Part shown: piece by piece, positions 56,718-64,000 of the stretch
Layout of the letters: each line of letters opens with the position of its first letter
Position numbering within the stretch: position 1 is the first letter of the stretch
Assembly (NCBI RefSeq): GCF_004011865.1
Contig: NZ_RKLP01000004.1
Span: 62,001 to 126,000 of the forward strand
Direction of reading: 5' to 3'
DNA from: Prescottella agglutinans
GTDB taxonomy: Bacteria > Actinomycetota > Actinomycetes > Mycobacteriales > Mycobacteriaceae
Length of the DNA stretch: 64,000 nt
Notes under the pieces: model-generated
Database searches by the model: none
What the model saw: the letters and a program-made list of their open reading frames with translations, nothing else
Told to the model about the DNA's origin: nothing
Translations under genes and position numbers: made by a program

Positions 56718-57650
56718 TCAGGTTCGATCCGCGAGGACTCCCGCCGGTGCGACGTCCCGCAGCAACCCGGCCAACTGCATGTACCCGTCGGCGCGGCCGC
56801 TCGACGCCCGGAACACGAGGCCGATCGTGCGCCCCGGTGCCGGGCTCGAGAACCGAGCCGTGGCCAGATCGCCGCGCCTCGTCTCGATGTCGACGGCCGA
56901 CTCCGGGACCAGGGTCACACCCAATCCCCCTGCGACGCACTGCACCACGGTCGCCAACGACGTCGCCCGGGTGTCGCCGGACAGCGGGTGCGCGTCGACG
57001 GATCGGCACAGATCCAGCGTTTGGTCACGCAGGCAGTGACCCTCGTCGAGGAGCAGCAGGGGCAGCTCGTCGAGCACGGTGAGCGGCAGGTCGTCGCGGC
57101 CGGCGAAGGCATGGTCCTTGGGCAGGACGACCACGAAATCCTCCTTGTACAGGGGAATTTCGATGAGTCCGGGCGCCTCGGAGGGCAGCGCCAGCACTGC
57201 GACGTCGATCGCACCGGTCCGCAGCGACTCGATCAGCCGCGCGGTCTGGTCCTCGATGACCTGAGGAACCAGCGCGGGCATCTCGCGACGCAGTGCGGGC
57301 AGCAGGGCCGGCAGCACGTAGGGAGCGACGGTCGGGATCAACCCGACCCGCAGGGGTCCCACCAGCTTGTCACCGACCCCGGCCGCGGCGGCGACGAAAC
57401 CGTCTGCCGCATCGAGGATCAGCTTCGCCTGCGTGAGCAGCTGCTCACCGGCCGACGTGACGAGGACCCTGCGGGTGCTGCGTTCGATCAACTGCACCCC
57501 CAGGCCGTTCTCGAGCGACGCGAGCGCCTGGGAGAGGGTGGGCTGACTCACACTCAGACGCGCTGCGGCGGTGCCGAAGTGGCGATATTCGGCCACCGCG
57601 ACGAAGGCGCGCAGCTGCGACAGTGTTGGTTGGTAGGTCCCATCAGCCAT
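56718..57650 (-). CDS. oxyR: Peroxide sensor OxyR (LysR family)
   Basis: 310 residues from ATG 57650. The winged helix lies at ~10-65 (F-G-T-A-A-A-R-L-S-V-S-Q-P-T-L-S). The redox pair is Cys206 and Cys215 in G-H-C-L-R-D-Q-T-L-D-L-C, matching the E. coli C199/C208 segment, so disulphide switching is expected. It diverges from an ahpC-like gene over an 81-base region, as in mycobacteria, where M. tuberculosis has a broken oxyR; this copy is intact. Confidence 0.93.
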   Translation of the reverse strand: MADGTYQPTLSQLRAFVAVAEYRHFGTAAARLSVSQPTLSQALASLENGLGVQLIERSTRRVLVTSAGEQLLTQAKLILDAADGFVAAAAGVGDKLVGPLRVGLIPTVAPYVLPALLPALRREMPALVPQVIEDQTARLIESLRTGAIDVAVLALPSEAPGLIEIPLYKEDFVVVLPKDHAFAGRDDLPLTVLDELPLLLLDEGHCLRDQTLDLCRSVDAHPLSGDTRATSLATVVQCVAGGLGVTLVPESAVDIETRRGDLATARFSSPAPGRTIGLVFRASSGRADGYMQLAGLLRDVAPAGVLADRT

Positions 57651-57731
57651 ACCTATCAGTATAGTGCCACCTATCACCTTTACCTTTCGAGAGGTCGTGA
57701 GCACGACGTGGCGCCCGCACGCCTACCCGCT
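57651..57731. promoter_or_regulatory. oxyR-ahpC-like intergenic control region
   Basis: ACCTATCA occurs twice (57651-57658, 57669-57676), 18 bases apart, and ATAG-N6-CTAT (57661-57674) gives a partial dyad near the OxyR consensus (ATAG-N7-CTAT). TATCACCTTT at ~57672 recalls the M. tuberculosis ahpC promoter. Likely OxyR site; not proven. Confidence 0.5.
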
Positions 57732-58340
57732 ATGCACGGCCACAGGAAGCACGGACGACACGCGACCCCGCTGACCATCGGCGACCAGTTCCCCACCTAT
57801 AACCTCAGGGCGGTCGTCGGCGGCAACCTGTCCACCGTCGAGGCTCGTCGGCCCGACGACTACTTCACCCCGGTCACCAGCGACGATTACGCCGGCAAGT
57901 GGCGGATCGTGACGTTCTGGCCCGAGGACTTCGCCGCCGCGTGCCCGGACGAGGTCGCCGCATTCGGCGGGCTGTACGACGCGTTCGCCGATCGCGGCGC
58001 CCAGGTGCTCGGTGTCTCCGTCGACGACGAGTTCGCGCACCTCCGGTGGCGCGCACGACACGAGGCCCTGAAGTTCATTCCGTTCCCGATGCTCTCGGAC
58101 CCCGAGCGCGAACTGACGGCGGCCACCGGCGGCCTGAACGCCGACGGTTTCGCCGAGCGCGCCACCTTCATCGTCGACCCGGACAACGAGATCCGGTTCG
58201 TGTCGGTCGGCACGGGTTTCGCGGGCCGCGACGTCGACGAGGCTCTGCGCACCCTCGACGCCCTGCAGTCCGCCGGCAACCCCGGAAATGCGCGTCGACA
58301 CGCAACCGCGCCGGGCGGGCTTCCGCCGGTCCGGGGATAG
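57732..58340 (+). CDS. Degenerate AhpC-like peroxiredoxin
   Basis: 202 residues from ATG 57732 (in-frame GTG 57708 is possible). Strong AhpC similarity runs from residue ~13 (L-T-I-G-D-Q-F-P-T-Y-N-L, N-A-D-G-F-A-E-R-A-T-F-I-V-D-P). The peroxidatic Cys is kept (Cys71, P-E-D-F-A-A-A-C-P-D-E), but the usual Thr three residues before it is Ala. After L-D-A-L-Q-S the C-terminus diverges: the C-x-C resolving residues of mycobacterial AhpC are absent, and no other Cys exists in the protein. No ahpD follows; PhzF starts ten bases later. It may be a 1-Cys or non-catalytic form. An unusual His/Arg-rich N-terminus (M-H-G-H-R-K-H-G-R-H). Confidence 0.85.
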   Translation: MHGHRKHGRHATPLTIGDQFPTYNLRAVVGGNLSTVEARRPDDYFTPVTSDDYAGKWRIVTFWPEDFAAACPDEVAAFGGLYDAFADRGAQVLGVSVDDEFAHLRWRARHEALKFIPFPMLSDPERELTAATGGLNADGFAERATFIVDPDNEIRFVSVGTGFAGRDVDEALRTLDALQSAGNPGNARRHATAPGGLPPVRG

Positions 58341-58350
58341 CCTGAGCCGC

Positions 58351-59034
58351 ATGGCAGTCGAGGTCCACGTCGTCCGCGTCTCCTCCGGCCCCGACGGCAA
58401 GCACGGCAATCCGCTCGGCATCGTCGACGCGGCGGCCGTCGTCGATGATGCCGAGCGTCAGGCCCTGGCGAAGCATCTCGGCTTCAGCGAGACGGTGTTC
58501 GTCGATCTCCCCGATCCGGGCACGCGCACCGCTCGTGCCCGGATCTTCACCCCGGCCGCCGAACTCCCGTTCGCCGGTCATCCGACCGTCGGTCTCGCGT
58601 GGTGGCTCGACGACAACGGCCTCGCGGTCGACGCGCTCGAGGTACCGGCCGGCCGGGTCGAGACACGCGCACGCCACGGCGCGACTTGGGTTCGCTCACA
58701 GCCGGATTGGGCTCCGGAGTTCACGATCCACCCGATGCCGCACGTCGAGGACGTCGTGCACGCCCGGGCCCACGACTTCACCAGCGGGCACCACTACGTC
58801 TGGGCATGGGAGGACGAGCTCGAGGGCCGAATCAGGTCCCGGATGTTCGCCCCCGACCTCGGCATCGCGGAGGACGAGGCGACCGGGTCGGCGGCCGTGC
58901 GGATCACCGCACACCTGCGGCGGGCGCTGCTCATCGTCCAGGGACGCGGCTCGCGGATCCACACGACGTGGGGCGACGACGGCACCGTCGAGATCGGCGG
59001 CCTGGTCCGGGCCGAGCGCCGGATCGTCGCCTGA
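58351..59034 (+). CDS. PhzF-family isomerase-like protein (Rv2716-like)
   Basis: 227 residues from ATG 58351. PhzF/DapF fold marks: G-N-P-L-G-I-V-D near 22-29, the acidic catalytic region S-E-T-V-F-V near 49, F-T-P-A-A-E-L-P-F-A-G-H-P-T near 67-80 and E-D-E-A-T-G-S-A-A near 172-180 (the D/E-x-A-T-G-S-A signature). Shorter than the usual ~260-300, like the mycobacterial protein. Isomerase activity is inferred; the substrate is unknown. It lies ten bases after the AhpC-like gene. Confidence 0.87.
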   Translation: MAVEVHVVRVSSGPDGKHGNPLGIVDAAAVVDDAERQALAKHLGFSETVFVDLPDPGTRTARARIFTPAAELPFAGHPTVGLAWWLDDNGLAVDALEVPAGRVETRARHGATWVRSQPDWAPEFTIHPMPHVEDVVHARAHDFTSGHHYVWAWEDELEGRIRSRMFAPDLGIAEDEATGSAAVRITAHLRRALLIVQGRGSRIHTTWGDDGTVEIGGLVRAERRIVA

Positions 59035-59044
59035 CGACCGCGGG

Positions 59045-59617
59045 TCAGCCCGGCAGGACCCGATCGACGGCGGCGTCGACGAGTGCGTCGATCTCCTCGT
59101 CCGTGAACAGACCCGGCAGGGTCAGCCGGTCGACGATCAACCAGTTCAATGCCATGTAGAGCAGCGTCACGGTCGTCGGGTCCCCCGGCATCTCCGACTC
59201 GACGTGGTTGGCGATGTTGAAATCCAGGTCCTGCCGCACCCGCTCGGTGAGGACCGCGCGGAGTTCGGGGCGCCGGGTCGCTTCGAGTCGAAGCTCGAGC
59301 AGCGCCAGGAACCCGGTGCGGAACGAGGCGACGCGGCCGACGGTCTCGCGCATCAGCGCGGCGAGATGCTGCCGGTCGTGCGCACCGCGCATGCTGAGAT
59401 CGAGCGTCGCATCGTCGGGCTTCAACCGTTCGTAGACCCGCATCCCCGCCTGCGTCAGCAGGTCGTCCCGGTTGGCGAAGTAGTTCGACGCCGTGCCCGG
59501 CGGCACCGCGGCCTCCGTATCGACCGCCCGGAAGGTCAGTCCGCGCGCTCCCTCGCGCGCCAGCACCTCGATCGCGCCGTCGACCAGCGCCGCGCGCCGC
59601 TCAGCATTCCGCCGCAC
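59045..59617 (-). CDS. TetR-family repressor
   Basis: 190 residues from GTG 59617. The HTH lies at ~9-47 (A-A-L-V-D-G-A-I-E-V-L-A, then G-L-T-F-R-A-V-D and G-T-A-S-N-Y-F-A-N-R). The C-terminal ligand domain has L-T-L-P-G-L-F-T-D-E-E near 163. Divergent from a RibD-like reductase gene over 71 bases that hold a strong inverted repeat, so mutual control of both genes is likely. It converges with the PhzF gene. Confidence 0.9.
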   Translation of the reverse strand: MRRNAERRAALVDGAIEVLAREGARGLTFRAVDTEAAVPPGTASNYFANRDDLLTQAGMRVYERLKPDDATLDLSMRGAHDRQHLAALMRETVGRVASFRTGFLALLELRLEATRRPELRAVLTERVRQDLDFNIANHVESEMPGDPTTVTLLYMALNWLIVDRLTLPGLFTDEEIDALVDAAVDRVLPG

Positions 59618-59632
59618 CTTGACACCACTCCA

Positions 59633-59677
59633 TCCGTAGTACTAACTTCGCAACCACTTCATGCAGAGTACTACGGA
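59633..59677. promoter_or_regulatory. Inverted repeat operator between tetR and the reductase gene
   Basis: TCCGTAGTACT (59633-59643) and AGTACTACGGA (59667-59677) are perfect complements, 23 bases apart; each arm contains AGTACT, itself palindromic. This suits two TetR dimers flanking both promoters. Confidence 0.75.
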
Positions 59678-59688
59678 CGGAGTGTTAT

Positions 59689-60270
59689 ATGCGCAAGCTC
59701 GTGTACTACGTCGGGATCACCCTGGACGGCTACATCGCCGGACCCGACGGCGAGGTCGACTTCTACCCCCTGTCCGACGCGATGGCGGCATGGATCAACG
59801 AGCGGTACCCGGAGACCGTTCCGACACACATCCGCCCCGCAGCTGGACTCGTCGGCGAACCGAATCGCAGGTTCGACACGATCGTGATGGGCCGCGGCAC
59901 CTACGAACCCGCGCTGGACATCGGCGTCACCAGCCCGTACGCACACCTTCGCCAGGTCGTGGTCTCGTCGACGCTCGGGGCGAGCCCTGACCCGGACGTC
60001 GAACTGATCGCCGCCGATCCGCTCGAGGCGGTCCGGAAACTGAAGCAGGAGGACGGCCTCGACATCTGGCTGGCCGGCGGCGGCACGCTGGCCGGCGCAC
60101 TCCTCCCGGAGGTCGACGAGTTGATCGTCAAGACCTACCCCGTGGTCGCCGGTTCCGGGCGGCCCGTGTTCGGCGGCCCGTTCCAGCCGACCGCCTTCAC
60201 CCGGACCGACGCCACCACGTTCGACAACGGGGCCACGGTCACGTGGTTCGCCCGGGCCGCGGAGGCCTGA
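59689..60270 (+). CDS. Dihydrofolate reductase/RibD C-terminal-like protein
   Basis: 193 residues. The family's opening V-Y-Y-V-G-I-T-L-D-G-Y-I-A-G-P-D-G (~5-21), then T-I-V-M-G-R-G-T-Y-E near 64-73 and I-W-L-A-G-G-G-T-L-A-G near 125-135 (NADPH-binding, G-G-G) identify the YyaP/RibD_C reductase group. Many members are TetR-controlled, and some reduce nitro or quinone-like compounds; the substrate here is unknown. It shares the divergent operator with the TetR gene. Confidence 0.88.
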   Translation: MRKLVYYVGITLDGYIAGPDGEVDFYPLSDAMAAWINERYPETVPTHIRPAAGLVGEPNRRFDTIVMGRGTYEPALDIGVTSPYAHLRQVVVSSTLGASPDPDVELIAADPLEAVRKLKQEDGLDIWLAGGGTLAGALLPEVDELIVKTYPVVAGSGRPVFGGPFQPTAFTRTDATTFDNGATVTWFARAAEA

Positions 60271-60296
60271 CCGGGCCGTACGGCGGACGAACGACA

Positions 60297-60325
60297 GCCC
60301 CGCCGGGAGTGGTCACCGGCGGGGC
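60297..60325. terminator. Bidirectional terminator, reductase/rpf
   Basis: GCCCCGCCGG (60297-60306) pairs with CCGGCGGGGC (60316-60325) around a nine-base loop, between the convergent reductase and rpf genes. Confidence 0.7.
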
Positions 60326-60350
60326 CGCGAGCTGTCGGTCGTGGACCGGA

Positions 60351-61305
<955 letters not shown>

Positions 61306-62004
61306 TCACCGCCGCGGAGTCGCTCCCGAGGCCAGATCGTCCGGACCGAGGAGCACCGCGACCTCGTCCCCCAGCCCCACCCCGGGCGCGAGCGGGAGGC
61401 GGTCACCACTCCAGAACCGGCCCGGGTCGTACCAGTTGGTCTTGCGATCCGCGGTCAACAGGCCCATCGCCTCGTAGGTCGACGCCACCACCTCGGCGCA
61501 GTAGGCGCTCTCGACGCCGCCGCGCTCCCCGACCTCGTCCCCGCGCCGCCGACCCCGCCACGACGGCAGCCGTCCACCGAACCACCGGGACGCGAGCTTC
61601 GCGCTGGAGGGGAACGGCGTCCCGTCCAGGCGGGCGATCGTGCGGAGCAGCGCGTCCTCCTGCTCGCGGGTCACGGGCGCGGCGAGTTGCCGCAGCCAGG
61701 CCCGCTGGCCGTAGCGGGCGCCCCACACCTGGACCGCCGCCCGCAGGTCGTGCAACTGGACTCCGCGCTGGAACTTGCCGGTCCACATGTCCGGCAGCGA
61801 GCGCCCGAGTTCGGCATGCCACATCAACGGCGGCATGTCGTCGAGAACCACCGACATGCCGACGTGGTTCACGGGGCTGTTCGTCAGCGTCTGAATTGCG
61901 CGATCGGCCCCCGAGTGTCCCCGGAAGATCCAGATGTCGCCGGTGCGGGTGGCGTCGACCGCCTCGTCCAGGTCGATCTCCGATGGATGCGGCTGCCGAA
62001 TCAT
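61306..62004 (-). CDS. Permuted papain-like (YiiX/NlpC-P60-type) hydrolase
   Basis: 232 residues from ATG 62004. The permuted NlpC/P60 order is seen: G-D-I-W-I-F-R-G-H-S-G near 22, N-H-V-G-M-S-V (His, ~residue 46) early and the nucleophile Cys in S-A-Y-C-A-E-V-V-A near 169, the reverse of classical NlpC order. No signal peptide. Such proteins act on lipid-linked or amide bonds; the target is unknown. It lies upstream of rpf in the same direction but ~350 bases away, so is probably a separate unit. Confidence 0.78.
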   Translation of the reverse strand: MIRQPHPSEIDLDEAVDATRTGDIWIFRGHSGADRAIQTLTNSPVNHVGMSVVLDDMPPLMWHAELGRSLPDMWTGKFQRGVQLHDLRAAVQVWGARYGQRAWLRQLAAPVTREQEDALLRTIARLDGTPFPSSAKLASRWFGGRLPSWRGRRRGDEVGERGGVESAYCAEVVASTYEAMGLLTADRKTNWYDPGRFWSGDRLPLAPGVGLGDEVAVLLGPDDLASGATPRR

Positions 62005-62021
62005 CCACCTAGCCTAGAGCG

Positions 62022-62273
62022 ATGCGGATCGACAGCAGACGTGTGTGGAAGGCCCTCGGCCTGGCCGGTGCGGTCGGGGTGGCGGCCGGCGGAGTCCTCG
62101 CGGCACGGGCCGAACGGCAGCGCCGCGCCTACACCCCCGACGAGGTCCGCGACCGTCTGCACACCCGCCACGCGCAGGCGTCCGCGGCGGCCGACCGCAC
62201 CACCGTCGACCTCGTCGAGGTGAAACCGTCACTGCGCCAACGCCTGTCGCGGCGGCTCCGTCGGCACCACTGA
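62022..62273 (+). CDS. Small single-span membrane protein
   Basis: 83 residues, ATG 62022. One hydrophobic segment (W-K-A-L-G-L-A-G-A-V-G-V-A-A-G-G-V-L, ~9-26), then charged arginine-rich sequence with Y-T-P-D-E-V-R-D-R-L-H near 37-47. It occurs only 17 bases from the divergent hydrolase start. I do not recognise a family; size and codon use look like a real gene. Confidence 0.7.
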   Translation: MRIDSRRVWKALGLAGAVGVAAGGVLAARAERQRRAYTPDEVRDRLHTRHAQASAAADRTTVDLVEVKPSLRQRLSRRLRRHH

Positions 62274-62292
62274 CCCGCAGCCGGTGCGGGGG

Positions 62293-63519
62293 TCACCCCA
62301 GCGCCTTGGCCACCCCCGCCGCCATCTCGGCGACCTGGTCGTCGGTCATGACGAACGACGGCGAGAACTGCATCGCGCCCTGACCGGCGGCACGACCCGA
62401 GATCCCGAACTCGCGCAACGCCTTCACGAACGGCAGCGCCTCGGCCGGATCGGCCAACTGCACCGCCGCGACCGCGCCGAGGCCGCTGCGCACCTCCGCG
62501 ACCCGCGGGTGCGCCGCGAGCGGGGACAGGTGCTCGTGCAGCGACGCCTCCAGTCGCGCGGAGTCCGCGAGCAGGTTCTCCCGCTCGATGATGTCGAGGT
62601 TCGCCATCGCCGCGGCCGCCGCCCCGGCGTGGCCGCCGTAGGTGTAGCCGTGCCGCCACCACACGCCGCCGCCGAAGAACGGCTCGGCGACCCGGGGTGC
62701 GACGAAGACCGCACCCATCGGGACGTACCCGGACGTGAGCCCCTTCGCGGTGGTGACCATGTCCGGCTGCAGGTCGAAGCGGGTCGACGCGAACCACGAA
62801 CCGCCGATCCGGCCGAATCCGGTGACCACCTCGTCGACGACGAACAGGATGTCGTGCTCGCGGCAGATGTCGCGGACCTCGGTCAGGTAGCCCTCGGGCG
62901 GCAGATAGATTCCGCCGGCACCGATGATCGGCTCGCAGAAGAACGCGGCGATCGCGTCCGCGCCCTCCTGCTCGATCAGCTCGAGCAGCCCCTTCGCGTC
63001 GTCCCACGCGACGGTGCGGGCGTCGGACATCAGCTCGCCGTACCCCTCGCGGTTGACCGGGATGCCGGCCAGCGCGGTGCCGGCCACGTGCATCCCGTGG
63101 TACGCCTTCTGCCTGGCCACGACGAGCTTCTTCGACGGCCGACCGACCTCCGTCCAGTAGCGGCGGGCCAGCTTCGCGGCGGAGTCGACCGAGTCGGATC
63201 CGCCCGACGTGAAGAACACCTTCGACCCCGGCACCGGGGCGATCTCGGCCAGCCGGTCCGCGAGCGCGACGGTGACGTCAGAGGTGAAGTCACCGAAGTT
63301 CGAGAAGTGCGCCACCTTCGACAGCTGCGCGGCGACGGCCTCGGCGATCTCGGTGCGCCCGTGCCCGACGTTGGTGAACCACAGGCCGGCCGTCGCATCG
63401 AGGTAGCGGGTGCCGCCGTCGTCCCAGATGTAGGCGCCCTCACCGCGAGCGACGACGAACGCACCCTCGCGCTGGACCGCTCCCATGTCCGCGAACCCGT
63501 GCCACAGTGCTCCACCCAT
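62293..63519 (-). CDS. Class III PLP-dependent aminotransferase
   Basis: 408 residues. The fold-type I omega-aminotransferase features: D-A-T-A-G-L-W-F-T-N-V-G-H-G near 41, T-S-G-G-S-D-S-V near 104, F-F-C-E-P-I near 193, D-E-V-V-T-G-F-G-R near 227 and the PLP lysine in T-T-A-K-G-L-T-S-G near 259. The family moves amino groups between omega-amino compounds and keto acids; the substrate is unknown. The 3' end lies 20 bases from the small membrane protein gene. Confidence 0.9.
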   Translation of the reverse strand: MGGALWHGFADMGAVQREGAFVVARGEGAYIWDDGGTRYLDATAGLWFTNVGHGRTEIAEAVAAQLSKVAHFSNFGDFTSDVTVALADRLAEIAPVPGSKVFFTSGGSDSVDSAAKLARRYWTEVGRPSKKLVVARQKAYHGMHVAGTALAGIPVNREGYGELMSDARTVAWDDAKGLLELIEQEGADAIAAFFCEPIIGAGGIYLPPEGYLTEVRDICREHDILFVVDEVVTGFGRIGGSWFASTRFDLQPDMVTTAKGLTSGYVPMGAVFVAPRVAEPFFGGGVWWRHGYTYGGHAGAAAAAMANLDIIERENLLADSARLEASLHEHLSPLAAHPRVAEVRSGLGAVAAVQLADPAEALPFVKALREFGISGRAAGQGAMQFSPSFVMTDDQVAEMAAGVAKALG

Positions 63520-63560
63520 CAGTGCTCTCCCCTGTCCGGATCACATCGTCTCTCCGGCGA

Positions 63561-64000
63561 CTATGCCACGGGTTCGCGTTCGGCCTCGTGGCCGCGCCAC
63601 CGGCGTCCGAGGCGACCGACCGCGTTGACGGCCAGGGCCATGAGTGCCATCGCGACGAGCAACACGACCAGTCCGATCGCGAGCTGGAGGTAACCCTGGT
63701 CGCGCGGATCGATGAACGGGTACGGGTACCAGTCGACGATCGGTCCCCGGATCAGCGAGTAGACGCCGTAGACGACGGGGAACGCCAGCCACGACAGCGA
63801 CTGCCGGTCCGGGATCCGCATGCGGGGCGGCGCCACCACCCAGTCGCCCAGCAGCACCAACGGCAGGATGCGGTGCAACACGTCGTTGATCCACCGGTCC
63901 TGCAGCATGACGTCGACGTTCGCGAGCAGCACCGCGTAGACGATGCCGGTGATCACCATGTAGACCGTCGCGGCGCCGCGCACCAGCTGCCACCGCACGC
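63561..64000 (-). CDS. Pr6Pr-family membrane protein, N-terminus beyond window
   Basis: About 146 residues of the C-terminal part, with five hydrophobic segments (V-Y-M-V-I-T-G-I-V-Y-A-V-L, L-A-F-P-V-V-Y-G-V-Y, L-Q-L-A-I-G-L-V-V-L-L-V-A-M) and the Pr6Pr/FAR-17a-like W-Y-P-Y-P-F-I-D-P near 90. GTG 63998 could be a start, but homologues are longer, so the gene probably continues past 64000. Function unknown. In the same direction as the aminotransferase, 41 bases apart. Confidence 0.78.
   Translation of the reverse strand, partial: VRWQLVRGAATVYMVITGIVYAVLLANVDVMLQDRWINDVLHRILPLVLLGDWVVAPPRMRIPDRQSLSWLAFPVVYGVYSLIRGPIVDWYPYPFIDPRDQGYLQLAIGLVVLLVAMALMALAVNAVGRLGRRWRGHEAEREPVA

Noticed and set aside
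55920-57731. Open frame running 600 codons upstream in phase with the AhpC-like gene
   Set aside because: It is antisense to lipase and oxyR, both with complete motifs; only the part from 57732 is peroxiredoxin-like.

Overview
The window is GC-rich chromosomal DNA from a mycolic-acid actinobacterium, most likely Rhodococcus or a close relative in the Nocardiaceae/Mycobacteriales. The basis is gene content and order: large parts follow the Mycobacterium tuberculosis Rv2682c-Rv2716 block (dxs, RNA methyltransferase, APC permease, ceoB-ceoC, DUF3159, OB-fold protein, hydrolase, DUF3710, dut, DUF3093, DUF4193, cei, suhB, ppgK, sigA ... YihY, DUF3039, DUF3099 ... sigB ... ideR, DUF4192, PAC2, hydrolase, PhzF). 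Lineage-specific gene sets interrupt this backbone. I see no rRNA, tRNA, insertion sequence, prophage or CRISPR array.

Layout. 1-2.6 kb: the 5' part of an Rhs-type polymorphic toxin with its small WXG-like and SseB-like upstream partners. 2.7-10.7 kb: MFS sugar transporter, pentapeptide-repeat protein, oleate hydratase, dxs, and a glutaminase fused to STAS and cyclic-nucleotide-binding domains. 10.8-14.9 kb: DrrAB-type ABC exporter, then a MarR-controlled MFS drug exporter. 15-20.5 kb: RNA methyltransferase, KimA-like potassium permease and the RCK pair CeoB/CeoC. 20.6-28.7 kb: conserved housekeeping cluster ending in suhB, ppgK and the principal sigma factor sigA.

28.8-37.9 kb: KhtTU-like K+/H+ antiporter, small DUF proteins, an SF2 helicase, YihY/DUF3039/DUF3099, a large methyltransferase, and sigB behind an ECF-type (SigE/SigH-like) promoter. 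38-43.8 kb: a GNAT/acyl-CoA-ligase fusion overlapping acuC deacetylase (a complete reversible-acetylation module) sits between sigB and ideR; ideR is followed by galE. 43.8-49.2 kb: DUF4192, lipoprotein, CPBP protease, PAC2 protein and alpha/beta hydrolase. 49.2-55.7 kb: TetR remnant, DUF4267, DUF3516 helicase, DUF4203, DUF5997, an orphan LysR effector domain and a thiolase. 55.9-59 kb: lipase, divergent oxyR/ahpC-like pair and PhzF. 59-64 kb: TetR/RibD-like pair around a strong inverted repeat, a LysM resuscitation-promoting factor, a papain-like hydrolase, a class III aminotransferase and a truncated membrane protein.

Themes are potassium and pH homeostasis (KimA-like/CeoBC, KhtTU), stress transcription (SigA, SigB, IdeR, OxyR), envelope maintenance (Cei, Rpf) and acetyl-CoA control (Pat/AcuC, thiolase). 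The strongest unusual signals are the peroxiredoxin beside oxyR, which has lost its resolving cysteines and active-site threonine, the Pat-AcuC insertion between sigB and ideR, the perfect 22-bp palindrome upstream of dxs, and several unassigned operator-like palindromes. All functional statements are from reading sequence; none were tested by database search.
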